A stretch of 14,824 bases of DNA. Origin: Deltaproteobacteria bacterium (GTDB lineage: Bacteria > Desulfobacterota_E > Deferrimicrobia > Deferrimicrobiales > Deferrimicrobiaceae). Shown piece by piece: positions 6,803-13,875 of the stretch. The translations under genes and the position numbers were made by a program. The stretch spans positions 1-14,824 of the forward strand of contig JAMDBZ010000066.1 in NCBI GenBank assembly GCA_023488945.1. The letters are read 5' to 3'. Position 1 is the stretch's first letter. Each line of letters starts with the position of its first letter. A model generated the notes under the pieces. That model had not been told where the DNA came from. It saw only the letters and a list, made by a program, of their open reading frames with translations, and did no database searches.

Positions 6803-8665
6803 ATGACCGGAGAGAGGGGCGCGGTGCCGGGGAACCCGGTCCACCCGGTCCTCGCAGGCCCGCCGCTGGACAAGGCTCGGCTCCTCGCGGAGTTCGAGCG
6901 GCTGATCGGGGAGCGCCGGCTTTTCGGGGCCGAGGTCAACCCCAACGTCCTGAAAAAATCGGGCGAGGGAGTCAAGTTCCTCGTCGAGAAGCCGCCGGGG
7001 GCGCGGAAACTTCTCGCCCTGTGGACCGCCCTTTTCGGGGACCGGATCCCCCCGGTCCGGCTGCTCGAGCTGCTCGCCCCGACGATCCACGAGTTCCGCC
7101 ACCGGGACGCCATCTTCCTGTTCGGGAAGGACCGGGTGGTCTACGACACCCACATCGTCCACGGGGACGAACAGGTCGGGGAGATGACGCTCTTCTTCCA
7201 CCGGGAGACCGAGAGGGGGCGCGGGCCGCTCGGCCTTTTCAAGGGACGGACGCTCAAGGTCGTCTACATCGAGAACATCAGCCTGCGGGAGCAGAGCTCG
7301 GGGTACGCCTCCGCCCTCTTCCGGCACTACGAGGGGCTCTTCTCCCGCCTCGGCTTCAACCGGTTCCGTCTCAAGGCCTCCCTCTCCGTCGGAAAATATT
7401 ACTGGGCGAAGGAGGGGTTCGACTGCCTGGACGAGTCCGGCGTGGCGCGGATGCGGGAGGGGCTGTCGGCCCTCGTCCGGGCGAAGGGTCTCCCCGTCCG
7501 GGAGTCCGAGATCGCGCGGGTCAACCACGCGTACGACGTCGCCCTCTTCCGGCGGGACCTCAAGATCCCGGTCTACCGGAACCGCGAGGGGTACTACGCC
7601 CTCGCGCGGGACGCCGAACACACCGAGGAGTTCCTCTTCCCCCTCGGCAAGGCGTACCTGCTTGCGTCGGACCCGTGGGACGGGTACAAGGTCATCTTCA
7701 CCGACACCCCGCGCCGGACCGGCTTCGTCTACTCGGACGACTACCTGGAGCACCGGACGCGGGCCGGCCACGTCGAGACGCCGAAGCGGCTCCAGGCGCT
7801 CCTTGCGGCCATCGACAAGGACGGCTTGCGGGACAGCCTCGTCTTCCTCAAGCCGTACGCGCCAGACCCCGAGCTGCTTGCGCGGGTCCACGACCCCGCC
7901 TACCTCGCGGCGTTCCGGCAGAGCGCAGCCGGCGGCGAGCCCTGCTTTGCGACGCGCGACTGCTCGATCTCGGAGAGGAGCTATGACGTCGCGCTCCTGG
8001 CGGCGGGCGGCGTCCTGGCGGGGGTGGACGCCGTGGTGAACGGGCGGGTCGAGAACGTTTTCTGCGCGGTCCGGCCGCCGGGGCACCACGCGGGACGGGC
8101 CGCCGCGATGGGATTCTGCTTCGTCAACAACGTCGCCGTCGGGGCGGTCTACGCGCGGGCCGCCTACGGGCTTGCGCGGATCTTCATCCTGGATTGGGAC
8201 GTCCACCACGGGAACGGGACCCAGGAACTCTTCGAGGAGGACCCCCTCACCTACTTCTGCAGCATCCACGAGCATCCGACCTTCTGCTACCCCGGGACGG
8301 GGCGGCGGATGGACCGGGGAAAGGGGGCCGGGCGCGGCGCCACGCTGAACCTCCCGCTGCGGCCCCACGCAAGCGACGCCGAACTCGTCGCCCTCTTCGA
8401 CCGGGAGGTTCTCCCCGAGATCGACGCTTTCCGGCCCGACCTGATCCTCATCTCCGCGGGGTTCGACGCCCACCGGGACGACCCCATCGCGGACATCGAG
8501 CTGACGGAGCGCGCGTACGCGCACATGACCCGGAGGATCTGCGAGGCGGCCGACCGCCATTGCGGGGGTCGGGTCGTTTCCGTCCTCGAGGGGGGGTACT
8601 TCCGTCCCTCCTTCGCCTCCTCCGCCGTCGCCCACCTCAAGGCCCTCCAGGGAAGGAGCGAATAG
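6803..8665 (+). CDS. GNAT acetyltransferase-histone deacetylase fusion (AcuA-AcuC-like)
   Basis: A 620-residue two-enzyme protein. Residues about 95-215 form a GNAT N-acetyltransferase: strand KVVYIENISL leads into the acetyl-CoA site Q164-x-x-G167-x-A169, then GKYYWAKEGF. Residues about 305-615 are a class II HDAC/AcuC-type deacetylase with every catalytic landmark: TGFVYSDDY at the start, RPPGHHA with H428/H429, zinc ligands D466 and H468 in DWDVHHGNG, D555 in GFDAHRDDP, and Y599 in LEGGY. In Bacillus, separate AcuA and AcuC acetylate and deacetylate the active-site lysine of acetyl-CoA synthetase; here both activities appear fused, and an AcuB-like gene follows 2 nt later. The target is inferred, not shown. 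The ATG follows a G-rich tract (6791-6802). HDAC relatives acting on polyamines or other acyl-lysines remain possible. Confidence 0.88.
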   Translation: MTGERGAVPGNPVHPVLAGPPLDKARLLAEFERLIGERRLFGAEVNPNVLKKSGEGVKFLVEKPPGARKLLALWTALFGDRIPPVRLLELLAPTIHEFRHRDAIFLFGKDRVVYDTHIVHGDEQVGEMTLFFHRETERGRGPLGLFKGRTLKVVYIENISLREQSSGYASALFRHYEGLFSRLGFNRFRLKASLSVGKYYWAKEGFDCLDESGVARMREGLSALVRAKGLPVRESEIARVNHAYDVALFRRDLKIPVYRNREGYYALARDAEHTEEFLFPLGKAYLLASDPWDGYKVIFTDTPRRTGFVYSDDYLEHRTRAGHVETPKRLQALLAAIDKDGLRDSLVFLKPYAPDPELLARVHDPAYLAAFRQSAAGGEPCFATRDCSISERSYDVALLAAGGVLAGVDAVVNGRVENVFCAVRPPGHHAGRAAAMGFCFVNNVAVGAVYARAAYGLARIFILDWDVHHGNGTQELFEEDPLTYFCSIHEHPTFCYPGTGRRMDRGKGAGRGATLNLPLRPHASDAELVALFDREVLPEIDAFRPDLILISAGFDAHRDDPIADIELTERAYAHMTRRICEAADRHCGGRVVSVLEGGYFRPSFASSAVAHLKALQGRSE

Positions 8666-8667
8666 CC

Positions 8668-9291
8668 ATGTTCGTCGGAAAACGGATGACGAAGGACGTG
8701 ATCGTCGTCGCGCCGGGGGACACCCTCGAGCACGCGGCCCGCCTGCTGGCCGGGCACCGGATCCACCGGATGCCGGTCATGGAGGGGGATCGGCTCGTCG
8801 GGATCGTCACCGACACGGACATCCGGAACGCCGCCTTCCGGGACGCGCAGGCCGGGACGCCGCCGGGCGCGAGGACGGTCGGGGAGATCATGACGCGGGA
8901 GGTCATCACCGTGAGCCCGCAGGACACGGTGGAGGACGCGCTCCTCATCCTCCAGAAGAAGCGGCTCGGGGCGCTGCCGGTGATCGACGGGGGCCGGCTC
9001 GTCGGGATCATCACCAAGGCGGACGTCCTTGCGGCCCTGATCGAGACGCTGGACATCGAGGGGATCGGCTCCCGGATCGAGGTTATCCTCCCCGGGGACG
9101 TCGGGTCGGTCCTCGGGCTGATCGAACGGATCGGAAAGATGGGGATCGAGATCCGGAGCCTCGTGCTGGCGCCCCACCGCGACCGGTTCGCGGCGTTCCT
9201 GCGGCTGGCGACGATCGACGTGGCCAAGGCCAAGGCGGCGCTCCGGGAGGCCGGGTTCACCGTCGCGGAGCTTACGGACTTCCTCGGCTGA
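8668..9291 (+). CDS. acuB: CBS-CBS-ACT domain protein, AcuB-like
   Basis: A 207-residue soluble protein. The first CBS domain (about 7-57) starts VGKRMTKDVIVVAPGDTL and ends GIVTDTDIR. The second (about 76-124) starts MTREVITVSPQDTVEDAL and ends GIITKADVL. Residues about 136-205 look like an ACT domain. CBS pairs bind AMP, ATP or related nucleotides, and ACT domains sense small metabolites. This is the domain order of Bacillus AcuB, which is encoded between AcuA and AcuC; here it follows their fused counterpart by 2 nt. The Shine-Dalgarno GGAAGGAG lies in the end of the upstream gene. It probably senses energy state and modulates the fused acetyltransferase/deacetylase, but AcuB function is poorly defined even in Bacillus. 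Last gene of the operon. Confidence 0.85.
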   Translation: MFVGKRMTKDVIVVAPGDTLEHAARLLAGHRIHRMPVMEGDRLVGIVTDTDIRNAAFRDAQAGTPPGARTVGEIMTREVITVSPQDTVEDALLILQKKRLGALPVIDGGRLVGIITKADVLAALIETLDIEGIGSRIEVILPGDVGSVLGLIERIGKMGIEIRSLVLAPHRDRFAAFLRLATIDVAKAKAALREAGFTVAELTDFLG

Positions 9292-9301
9292 GGCGGGCCC
9301 C

Positions 9302-9321
9302 GGCGCGAGGCCTCCCGCGCC
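9302..9321. terminator. Weak hairpin between convergent operons
   Basis: GGCGCG at 9302-9307 pairs with CGCGCC at 9316-9321 around an eight-base loop, in the 51-nt gap between two converging stop codons. No T run follows on either strand, so at most this is a weak or Rho-assisted end for the two transcripts. Confidence 0.3.
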
Positions 9322-9342
9322 CGAGTGGCGGAACGAGCGGGG

Positions 9343-10299
9343 TCAGGCGGGGCGGCGCGACTCGGCGATGAGCCCCTCGGTCCTCGCGCGCCGCTCGGCG
9401 TCGCGCGCAAGGGCGATCCCCGCCATCCGCTCCTTCCACTCCGCGATCCGGAAGGAGGCCCGGTCGGCGAGGAAGGCGTCGATCAGCTCCCGGTAGAAGC
9501 GGACCATCTCCCCGACCAGGGGGACCGAGTACTCGCGCCCCTGGATCTTGATGGTGTCCACCCCGAGGGCGATGAGATCCGGGATGTCGTCGACGAGGAA
9601 GTAGGCGGGGTTGGGCAGGACCACGCCGCTCCGCTCCACGTCGCCGCCTCCGCCGGCGAGGTCCCACTTCGTGAGGCAGATCCGGTAGCAGAGCCCGCCG
9701 CGGTTGGGGCTTCCGAGGAAGTGGTCCTTCCCCTCGGAGTCGACGCGGTGCTCGTGGCGCGTGTAACTGCTCATGGTGCAGCGGCCGAGGAAGGTGAAAC
9801 AGGTCGTCGCGTGGACCAGGACCTCGAGTCCCACGCCGATCTCCCGCTTGATCCGGGCCATCTCGTCCTTGCCCATCCGGCACTCGGCCACGATCCGGGA
9901 AGCGCCGGCCTCTTTATAGAACCGGGCGTCCTCGGCGTTGACGATGGTGCAGCCGACGCTCGCGTGGATGAGAACGTCGGGATACAGGCGCGAAAGGGCC
10001 ATCATCAGCCCGGGGTCGGTGAGGATGAAGTCGCGGATCCCGGCCTCGCGGAACGTTCGGGCCTTCGCCAGGAAGAGCGGGACCTCGCGCGAGGCGGGCA
10101 GCGTGTTGAATGCGACGCGCAAGGATTTGCCGCGCGACCGGGCGTATGCCGCGGCCTCGATGATCCGGTCGTCGTCCATCTCGTACTGCGCGCGGCGGCG
10201 GCTCCATCCACGGGCCCCCACATAGACGGCGTCCGCCCCGTTGTCGAGAACGGCCTTGACCATCTCCATCGATCCGCCGGACGCCAAAAGCTCCGTCAT
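9343..10299 (-). CDS. U32-family protein, UbiU-like iron-sulfur subunit
   Basis: A 318-residue U32 ('collagenase-like') protein. It begins ELLASGG...ADAVYVGAR, the usual first barrel strands. The cysteines C167-x6-C174 (CFTFLGRC followed by TMSSY) and C204-x3-C208 (GLCYRIC) form the expected four-cysteine cluster motif; the CxxxxxxC-x-x-SSY unit matches UbiU closely. It ends with IKIQGREYSVPLVG, a conserved U32 segment. U32 proteins such as UbiU/UbiV, RlhA and TrhP carry out oxygen-independent hydroxylations using an iron-sulfur cluster; proteolysis is doubtful for most. The ATG has GGGAGG 8 nt upstream. It is last in a minus-strand set behind mglB, mglA and a second U32 gene, 43 nt away. The substrate cannot be read from sequence. 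Confidence 0.85.
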   Translation of the reverse strand: MTELLASGGSMEMVKAVLDNGADAVYVGARGWSRRRAQYEMDDDRIIEAAAYARSRGKSLRVAFNTLPASREVPLFLAKARTFREAGIRDFILTDPGLMMALSRLYPDVLIHASVGCTIVNAEDARFYKEAGASRIVAECRMGKDEMARIKREIGVGLEVLVHATTCFTFLGRCTMSSYTRHEHRVDSEGKDHFLGSPNRGGLCYRICLTKWDLAGGGGDVERSGVVLPNPAYFLVDDIPDLIALGVDTIKIQGREYSVPLVGEMVRFYRELIDAFLADRASFRIAEWKERMAGIALARDAERRARTEGLIAESRRPA

Positions 10300-10342
10300 G
10301 ATGCAACCCTCCCGACGATGCAGATCGCGATGTAAGGCGCGA

Positions 10343-11278
10343 TTATAACTCAGAGATTCGATCCTGTAAAACGGTTCCCACGTACTCCCGCCCCGTCCGG
10401 CCGAAATAATACCCGTTGCAGAACCCCTGGCGGGAGTGGCGCCGGACCGTTTCCGCCCACGCCGGGCGGACGGCGTACGCCCCCCCCGACGCGGCCAGGG
10501 CGAGCGCCTCCCGGTAGACCCGCCCGACCTCCCGGCGGTATGCGCCCGTCTCGTAGAGCCCCTCGACCCGGAAGACGCGGAACCCCGTGGGAAGGAGGGA
10601 TGGCAGGTGCTCGAGCATGCACATATCCTTGCCGCTCAAGACCCCCTTCCCGACCGTCTTCAGGACCCACTGCCGGGAGTGGAGCCACCGCTCCTCCCGG
10701 CACGCCGCCGGACACTTCGGGTCGGTCTCCTCGGACTCCGTGAGGAGGAAGCAGCCGTCGGTCACCCCCAGTGGGATCTTCCCGTGGACGAGGAGCTCGA
10801 CCTCGACATCCCCTTCCGAGGCGATCGTCCCCATCTCCTCCAGGCTCACCTCGGCGTTCGGGCGGACGCGGGACGCGCCGTACTCCCGCATCACCTTCGC
10901 GCCCAGGTGCGTGTAGACGTTGGCGTAGGCCCCCATGTGGGCCGGGAGCGGGTTGCCCCTCCCGCGGAGCATCCGGAGGACCCCCATGTTGTGGACCTCG
11001 AGGGCGTCCGCCCCGGCGGCTGCCGCGGCGTCGATGAGCCGGGCGACCTGGTCGAGGTCCTTTCCCCGCGGCGCGGCCGGCGTCGTGACGTACGCCCTCT
11101 TCCCGGCGGCGTGCAGCGCCCCCACGGCGCCGGGGAGGAGGGACAGATCCTCCGCGAAGTTCCCCGCGACCCGCCGGCAGTAGGGGCTCCCGAGGCAGAC
11201 GGCGTCGTAGGGGTCGAGGTCCCCGGAAGAGAACTCCGGCGCGGAGGCGATGCTGGCGATGAGCTCCGGTGCGGTCAC
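10343..11278 (-). CDS. U32-family protein, UbiV-like iron-sulfur subunit
   Basis: A 311-residue divergent U32 protein. Cysteines 176, 189 and 193 (GCFLL... then CPAAC) have the x12 and x3 spacing of three cluster ligands of UbiV, and C28 or C34 could supply the fourth. DAVCLGSPYC, the barrel segment DALEVHNMGVLRML and ELLVHGKIPLG are family landmarks. With the UbiU-like gene 43 nt downstream it probably forms a heterodimer, as UbiU and UbiV do. In proteobacteria with ubiquinone that complex hydroxylates the quinone ring without oxygen; lineages relying on menaquinone would need another substrate, such as RNA or another quinone precursor. The start is GTG at 11278 with AGGGAG 4 nt upstream, 25 nt behind mglA, so co-transcription is likely. 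Confidence 0.8.
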   Translation of the reverse strand: MTAPELIASIASAPEFSSGDLDPYDAVCLGSPYCRRVAGNFAEDLSLLPGAVGALHAAGKRAYVTTPAAPRGKDLDQVARLIDAAAAAGADALEVHNMGVLRMLRGRGNPLPAHMGAYANVYTHLGAKVMREYGASRVRPNAEVSLEEMGTIASEGDVEVELLVHGKIPLGVTDGCFLLTESEETDPKCPAACREERWLHSRQWVLKTVGKGVLSGKDMCMLEHLPSLLPTGFRVFRVEGLYETGAYRREVGRVYREALALAASGGAYAVRPAWAETVRRHSRQGFCNGYYFGRTGREYVGTVLQDRISEL

Positions 11279-11303
11279 GGGACTCCCTGCGGGAGAAAAT
11301 CGG

Positions 11304-11900
11304 TCAGACCCGGGCGGCGCCCTTCTTGAGGTCGATGAGGATCAGCTTGATCACCGCCTTGAGCGTCTCGAAGACGCCGATCCCCTTGGGCGCCACCGCC
11401 TCGAACTCCAGCACGTTCCGGTAGTTGAGGAGGGCGTGGAGCTCCGCCACGGAGGCGACGTCGGGGAGGTCCCGCTTGTTGTACTGCAGGACGAGCGGGA
11501 TCCGGTCGGGGTCGTACCCCTGCTCGCGCAGGTTGACCTTGAGGTTCTCGAGCGATTCGACGTTGGCGTCCATCCGGGAGAGCTGCGAGTCGGCGCAGAA
11601 GACGACGCCGTCCACCCCGCGCAGGATCAGCCGGCGGCTCGCGTCGTAGAAAACCTGCCCCGGAACGGTGTACAGGTGGAAGCGGGTCTTGAAGCCGCGC
11701 ACCTCCCCCAGCGACAGCGGCAGGAAGTCGAAGAAGAGCGTCCGCTCGGTCTCGGTGGCGAGAGAGATCATCCGCCCCCGGGACTCCGGGTTCATCCGCC
11801 GGTAGATGTATTGAAGGTTCGTCGTCTTCCCGCACAGGCCGGGCCCGTAGTAGACCACCTTGCAGTTGATCTCGCGGGAGGAGTAGTTGATGAAGGACAT
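11304..11900 (-). CDS. mglA: MglA Ras-like polarity GTPase
   Basis: A 198-residue small GTPase in the cytoplasm. P-loop GPGLCGKT is at residues 19-26. The MglA-specific segment [15 protein letters not shown] comes next, then TVPGQ at 78-82 (threonine instead of the usual Asp in this switch motif, a hallmark of MglA, with Gln82 as in Myxococcus), and NKRD at 141-144 for guanine recognition. In Myxococcus MglA-GTP marks the leading pole and drives gliding and type IV pilus placement; in non-gliding relatives it is thought to position pili or polar complexes. It lies 7 nt downstream of mglB, its activator. No strong Shine-Dalgarno precedes the ATG, which suggests coupled translation. Length and motifs are complete. 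Confidence 0.95.
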   Translation of the reverse strand: MSFINYSSREINCKVVYYGPGLCGKTTNLQYIYRRMNPESRGRMISLATETERTLFFDFLPLSLGEVRGFKTRFHLYTVPGQVFYDASRRLILRGVDGVVFCADSQLSRMDANVESLENLKVNLREQGYDPDRIPLVLQYNKRDLPDVASVAELHALLNYRNVLEFEAVAPKGIGVFETLKAVIKLILIDLKKGAARV

Positions 11901-11907
11901 TGACGGG

Positions 11908-12381
11908 TTACTTGAACAGGCTTTCGATGTCGGCTTCGGTCAGCTCCTCGAGCCCCTCGCCCGGCTTCTCCTCCCGCGAGTCCATCTCCTTGAGGATCCG
12001 CTCGAGCTCGCCGCTCGCCCGCCGCACGCGGAGCCGGACGAGCCCCACCGACGACCGGCGGTCGAAGATCACCACCAGGATCAGCCGGTTGGCGACGACG
12101 GAGATGTGCATGTTGTCCCTCTCCCCCTCGTGGAAGAGGATGGAGAACTCCTTCTCCCCGATGAGGGAGGCCAGCCCGCCGGTCGCGGCGATGTTCCCGG
12201 CGGCGAGGGAGGCGAGCGACGTCGTGTCGAAGTCCTCCGTCTCGCCCGCCGAGGCCAGCAGCGATCCGTTCTTGTCGACGAGGAAGACGATCTTGGCGTA
12301 GGAGTCGGCCAGGAGCTTCCTCAAAGCGGCCTGGAAGGCGTGAAACTCCCTCTCGCGGAGGATGAAGGGGCCCTGCGCCAT
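11908..12381 (-). CDS. mglB: MglB roadblock/LC7-family regulator of MglA
   Basis: A 157-residue roadblock/LC7 protein, the partner and GTPase-activating protein of Mgl[17 protein letters not shown], then [36 protein letters not shown] and [18 protein letters not shown] are the characteristic segments in order, and the tail ends EADIESLFK as in other MglB proteins. ATG 12381 is preferred over an in-frame TTG three codons upstream (12390); neither has a Shine-Dalgarno. A -10-like hexamer lies 7 nt before the ATG, so the mRNA may be leaderless. First gene of the minus-strand operon mglB-mglA-U32-U32. Confidence 0.92.
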   Translation of the reverse strand: MAQGPFILREREFHAFQAALRKLLADSYAKIVFLVDKNGSLLASAGETEDFDTTSLASLAAGNIAATGGLASLIGEKEFSILFHEGERDNMHISVVANRLILVVIFDRRSSVGLVRLRVRRASGELERILKEMDSREEKPGEGLEELTEADIESLFK

Positions 12382-12388
12382 GGCTTGC

Positions 12389-12397
12389 AAGATACCA
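12389..12397 (-). promoter_or_regulatory. Candidate extended -10 promoter for mglB (leaderless)
   Basis: Read on the minus strand, TGG-TATCTT is an extended -10 element ending 7 nt before the mglB ATG. Transcription would then begin at or next to the A of the start codon. No good -35 is seen; only a T-rich stretch lies at the right distance. A dyad GTTTC-A-GAAAC at 12461-12471 lies upstream. Confidence 0.35.
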
Positions 12398-12491
12398 CAC
12401 GCCCGGGGAAAGAAAAAGACGGGGGATCGGTAAAGCGCGCCGACGCGGGCCCAACCGGCTGTTTCAGAAACGCGTCAACCGCCCGCTTGGA

Positions 12492-12734
12492 TTACGATAT
12501 TTGCCGGTCTGACGCTTCGGGCAGGATCAGGCAAACGGCACGCTCGTAGAAGAAGTAGTCCCAGGCCCAATTGACAAGAACCAGGAGCCGGTTCCGGAAT
12601 CCGATCAGCTTGAAGACGGCGAGCCACGCCATCCAGGCCGGGAACCCCGTCATGCGCCGACCCCCGACCTGCGCGACCGCGGCGTTCCGCCCCACGATGC
12701 CCATCACGCCCGGATCACGGGATCCGCCGGTCAT
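12492..12734 (-). pseudogene. 3'-terminal remnant of type II NADH dehydrogenase (NDH-2)
   Basis: This minus-strand stretch encodes about 75 residues matching the C-terminal end of type II NADH:quinone oxidoreductases: [15 protein letters not shown], then [30 protein letters not shown] and [14 protein letters not shown], including the amphipathic membrane-binding helix. Recognisable homology starts near 12719. The FAD and NADH Rossmann domains, some 330 residues upstream in an intact enzyme, are absent. An in-frame ATG at 12734 could still give an 80-residue peptide, but it has no good Shine-Dalgarno. The break lies just upstream of the HepT/MntA pair, suggesting deletion or insertion there. 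The remnant keeps an intact reading frame, so the loss may be recent. Confidence 0.75.
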
Positions 12735-12778
12735 TCGCTTCGACGACGCGCGCGGGGCGGAGCCGCGCCGGCCCGGCT

Positions 12779-12808
12779 TTGACTCCCCCGAAAAGCCGGT
12801 GGTACTAT
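12779..12808 (+). promoter_or_regulatory. Promoter for mntA-hepT with leaderless geometry
   Basis: The -35 TTGACT at 12779-12784 (five of six matches) and -10 TACTAT at 12803-12808 (four of six) are separated by 18 nt. The -10 ends six nt before the ATG at 12815, so transcription should begin at the start codon itself. No Shine-Dalgarno precedes the gene, consistent with a leaderless message. Confidence 0.55.
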
Positions 12809-12814
12809 CGGGCC

Positions 12815-13222
12815 ATGACAGTGACCGAGGAAATCCGGCGCGCGGCCGCCGGGATCGCCCGCAGGCAGGGCCTGTCCCTCGTTGTTCTTTTCGGCTCCGC
12901 GGCGGAAGGGACGGAGCGGCCGGACAGCGATGTCGACATCGGAGTGAGGTTCCGCGGCGACTACGACCTGTCGAAGACACTCGAGGTTCAACTCGCGGTG
13001 TCCGCTCTTTCCGGAGGCCGCGAGGTCGATCTCGCGGTGCTCAACCGGGCGGATCCGCTGCTCATGAAGAAGATCGCCGAGCGGTGCCTGGTTCTGTACG
13101 AGGATCCGGGCGCGGCGGCGGCGTTCCGCCTCCTGGCCTTCAGGCGCTACCAGGACCATCGCCGGTTCCTCGCGATGGAGCGCGACTTCGCCGCCGCCTA
13201 CGTGAAGAGGATCGCCTCGTGA
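12815..13222 (+). CDS. mntA: MntA-type minimal nucleotidyltransferase antitoxin
   Basis: A 135-residue MNT-domain protein. LFGSAAEG begins the nucleotidyltransferase motif GS-x10-DxD, with G27, S28, D39 and D41; the third acidic residue is D72 in EVDLAVLN. In characterised HepT/MntA systems MntA transfers AMP groups from ATP to a tyrosine of HepT and so neutralises its RNase activity. The ATG at 12815 fits the conserved length, while an in-frame TTG further upstream would overlap the promoter. The stop overlaps the hepT GTG by 4 nt, the usual coupling in this family. Confidence 0.9.
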   Translation: MTVTEEIRRAAAGIARRQGLSLVVLFGSAAEGTERPDSDVDIGVRFRGDYDLSKTLEVQLAVSALSGGREVDLAVLNRADPLLMKKIAERCLVLYEDPGAAAAFRLLAFRRYQDHRRFLAMERDFAAAYVKRIAS

Positions 13223-13635
13223 TCGACCGCGAGCTCGTCACGCGCAAGATCGTCCTCATCGGCGGTGACCTCGAGGAATTGCGGAAGCTCGCCTCACCGG
13301 GGCGCGAGGCGTACCTGGCCGACCCGTACAAGGAGATCCTCGCCGAGCGGTTCCTCGAGCGGATGATCTCCCGGATGATCGACATCAACTACCACATCAT
13401 CACCGGATCCGGACATCCGCCGCCCAGGGATTACTACGACAGCTTCGCGGAGCTCGGGAAGATGGGCGTCCTCGACCCGGCGTTCGCCTCCCGGACCGCT
13501 TCGGCGGCGGGGCTTCGCAACCGCATTGTCCACGAGTACGATGCGATCGAGCCCGACAAGGTGTTCGAAGCGATCCGTTCCGCCCTCGCCGACCTGCCGG
13601 CCTACCTGAAGGCCGTCCTCGCGTTCATCGGCTGA
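13219..13635 (+). CDS. hepT: HepT-type HEPN RNase toxin
   Basis: A 138-residue, mostly helical HEPN protein. The catalytic RX4HXY motif is intact as R100-N-R-I-V-H105-E-Y107; Tyr107 is the expected AMPylation site. The middle segment, ERFLERMISRMIDINYHIITGSGHPPPRDYYDSF, kept here only as landmarks (E43-F76), is the standard HEPN helix pair. As a toxin it would cleave RNA, reported for tRNA in related pairs, when MntA fails. The start is GTG 13219 overlapping the mntA stop, with AGAGG about 8 nt upstream. A GC-rich hairpin follows the stop. The pair is probably mobile or plasmid-derived. Confidence 0.88.
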   Translation: MIDRELVTRKIVLIGGDLEELRKLASPGREAYLADPYKEILAERFLERMISRMIDINYHIITGSGHPPPRDYYDSFAELGKMGVLDPAFASRTASAAGLRNRIVHEYDAIEPDKVFEAIRSALADLPAYLKAVLAFIG

Positions 13636-13653
13636 CGAGCGGTCGAAACCGGA

Positions 13654-13684
13654 AAGGCCCGGCGTATCCGCCTCCCCGGGCCTT
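13654..13684 (+). terminator. Hairpin after hepT, probable terminator
   Basis: AAGGCCCGG at 13654-13662 pairs perfectly with 13676-13684 around a 13-base loop, about 20 nt after the hepT stop. Only scattered T residues follow, so termination may be inefficient. Confidence 0.5.
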
Positions 13685-13705
13685 CTCCGCGTTCTTGCCG
13701 GACGT

Positions 13706-13724
13706 CCCGCCCCGCGCGGGCGGG
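13706..13724. repeat. Second GC-rich hairpin in the hepT-csbD gap
   Basis: CCCGCCC at 13706-13712 pairs with GGGCGGG at 13718-13724 around CGCGC. A further dyad, TTGATCG at 13784-13790 with CGATCAA at 13812-13818, lies downstream. The gap between hepT and csbD (13636-13875) holds no convincing gene; frames crossing it are rich in Pro, Arg and Gly and have no family features. Confidence 0.4.
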
Positions 13725-13875
13725 CGCCCGATCCGGCGGCGTCGGGTCCGCCGGCCGACAGCAGCGGGTTCTTCGCCGTCTTTTTGATCGGTCCGCCACC
13801 GCCGGTGCCGGCGATCAAGGGAGAAACGTCATCCCCGCAAGGGAAGGAATGCGGCGCGCCCGGGGAGACCTCCCG

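Noticed and set aside
6707..8635. Minus-strand open frame of over 600 codons opposite the GNAT-HDAC fusion
   Set aside because: It is a charged, featureless shadow of the plus-strand gene, which has all catalytic motifs of two families.
9325..10335. Plus-strand frame opposite the UbiU-like gene
   Set aside because: No domain or ribosome site; the minus strand has the family motifs and a good Shine-Dalgarno.
12779..12814. Upstream TTG start for mntA adding 12 residues
   Set aside because: The extra codons overlap the -35 and -10 elements, have no Shine-Dalgarno, and extend beyond the usual start of the MNT domain.
13294..13818. Minus-strand frame opposite hepT and the following gap
   Set aside because: Low-complexity shadow composition; the plus strand carries an intact HEPN motif.
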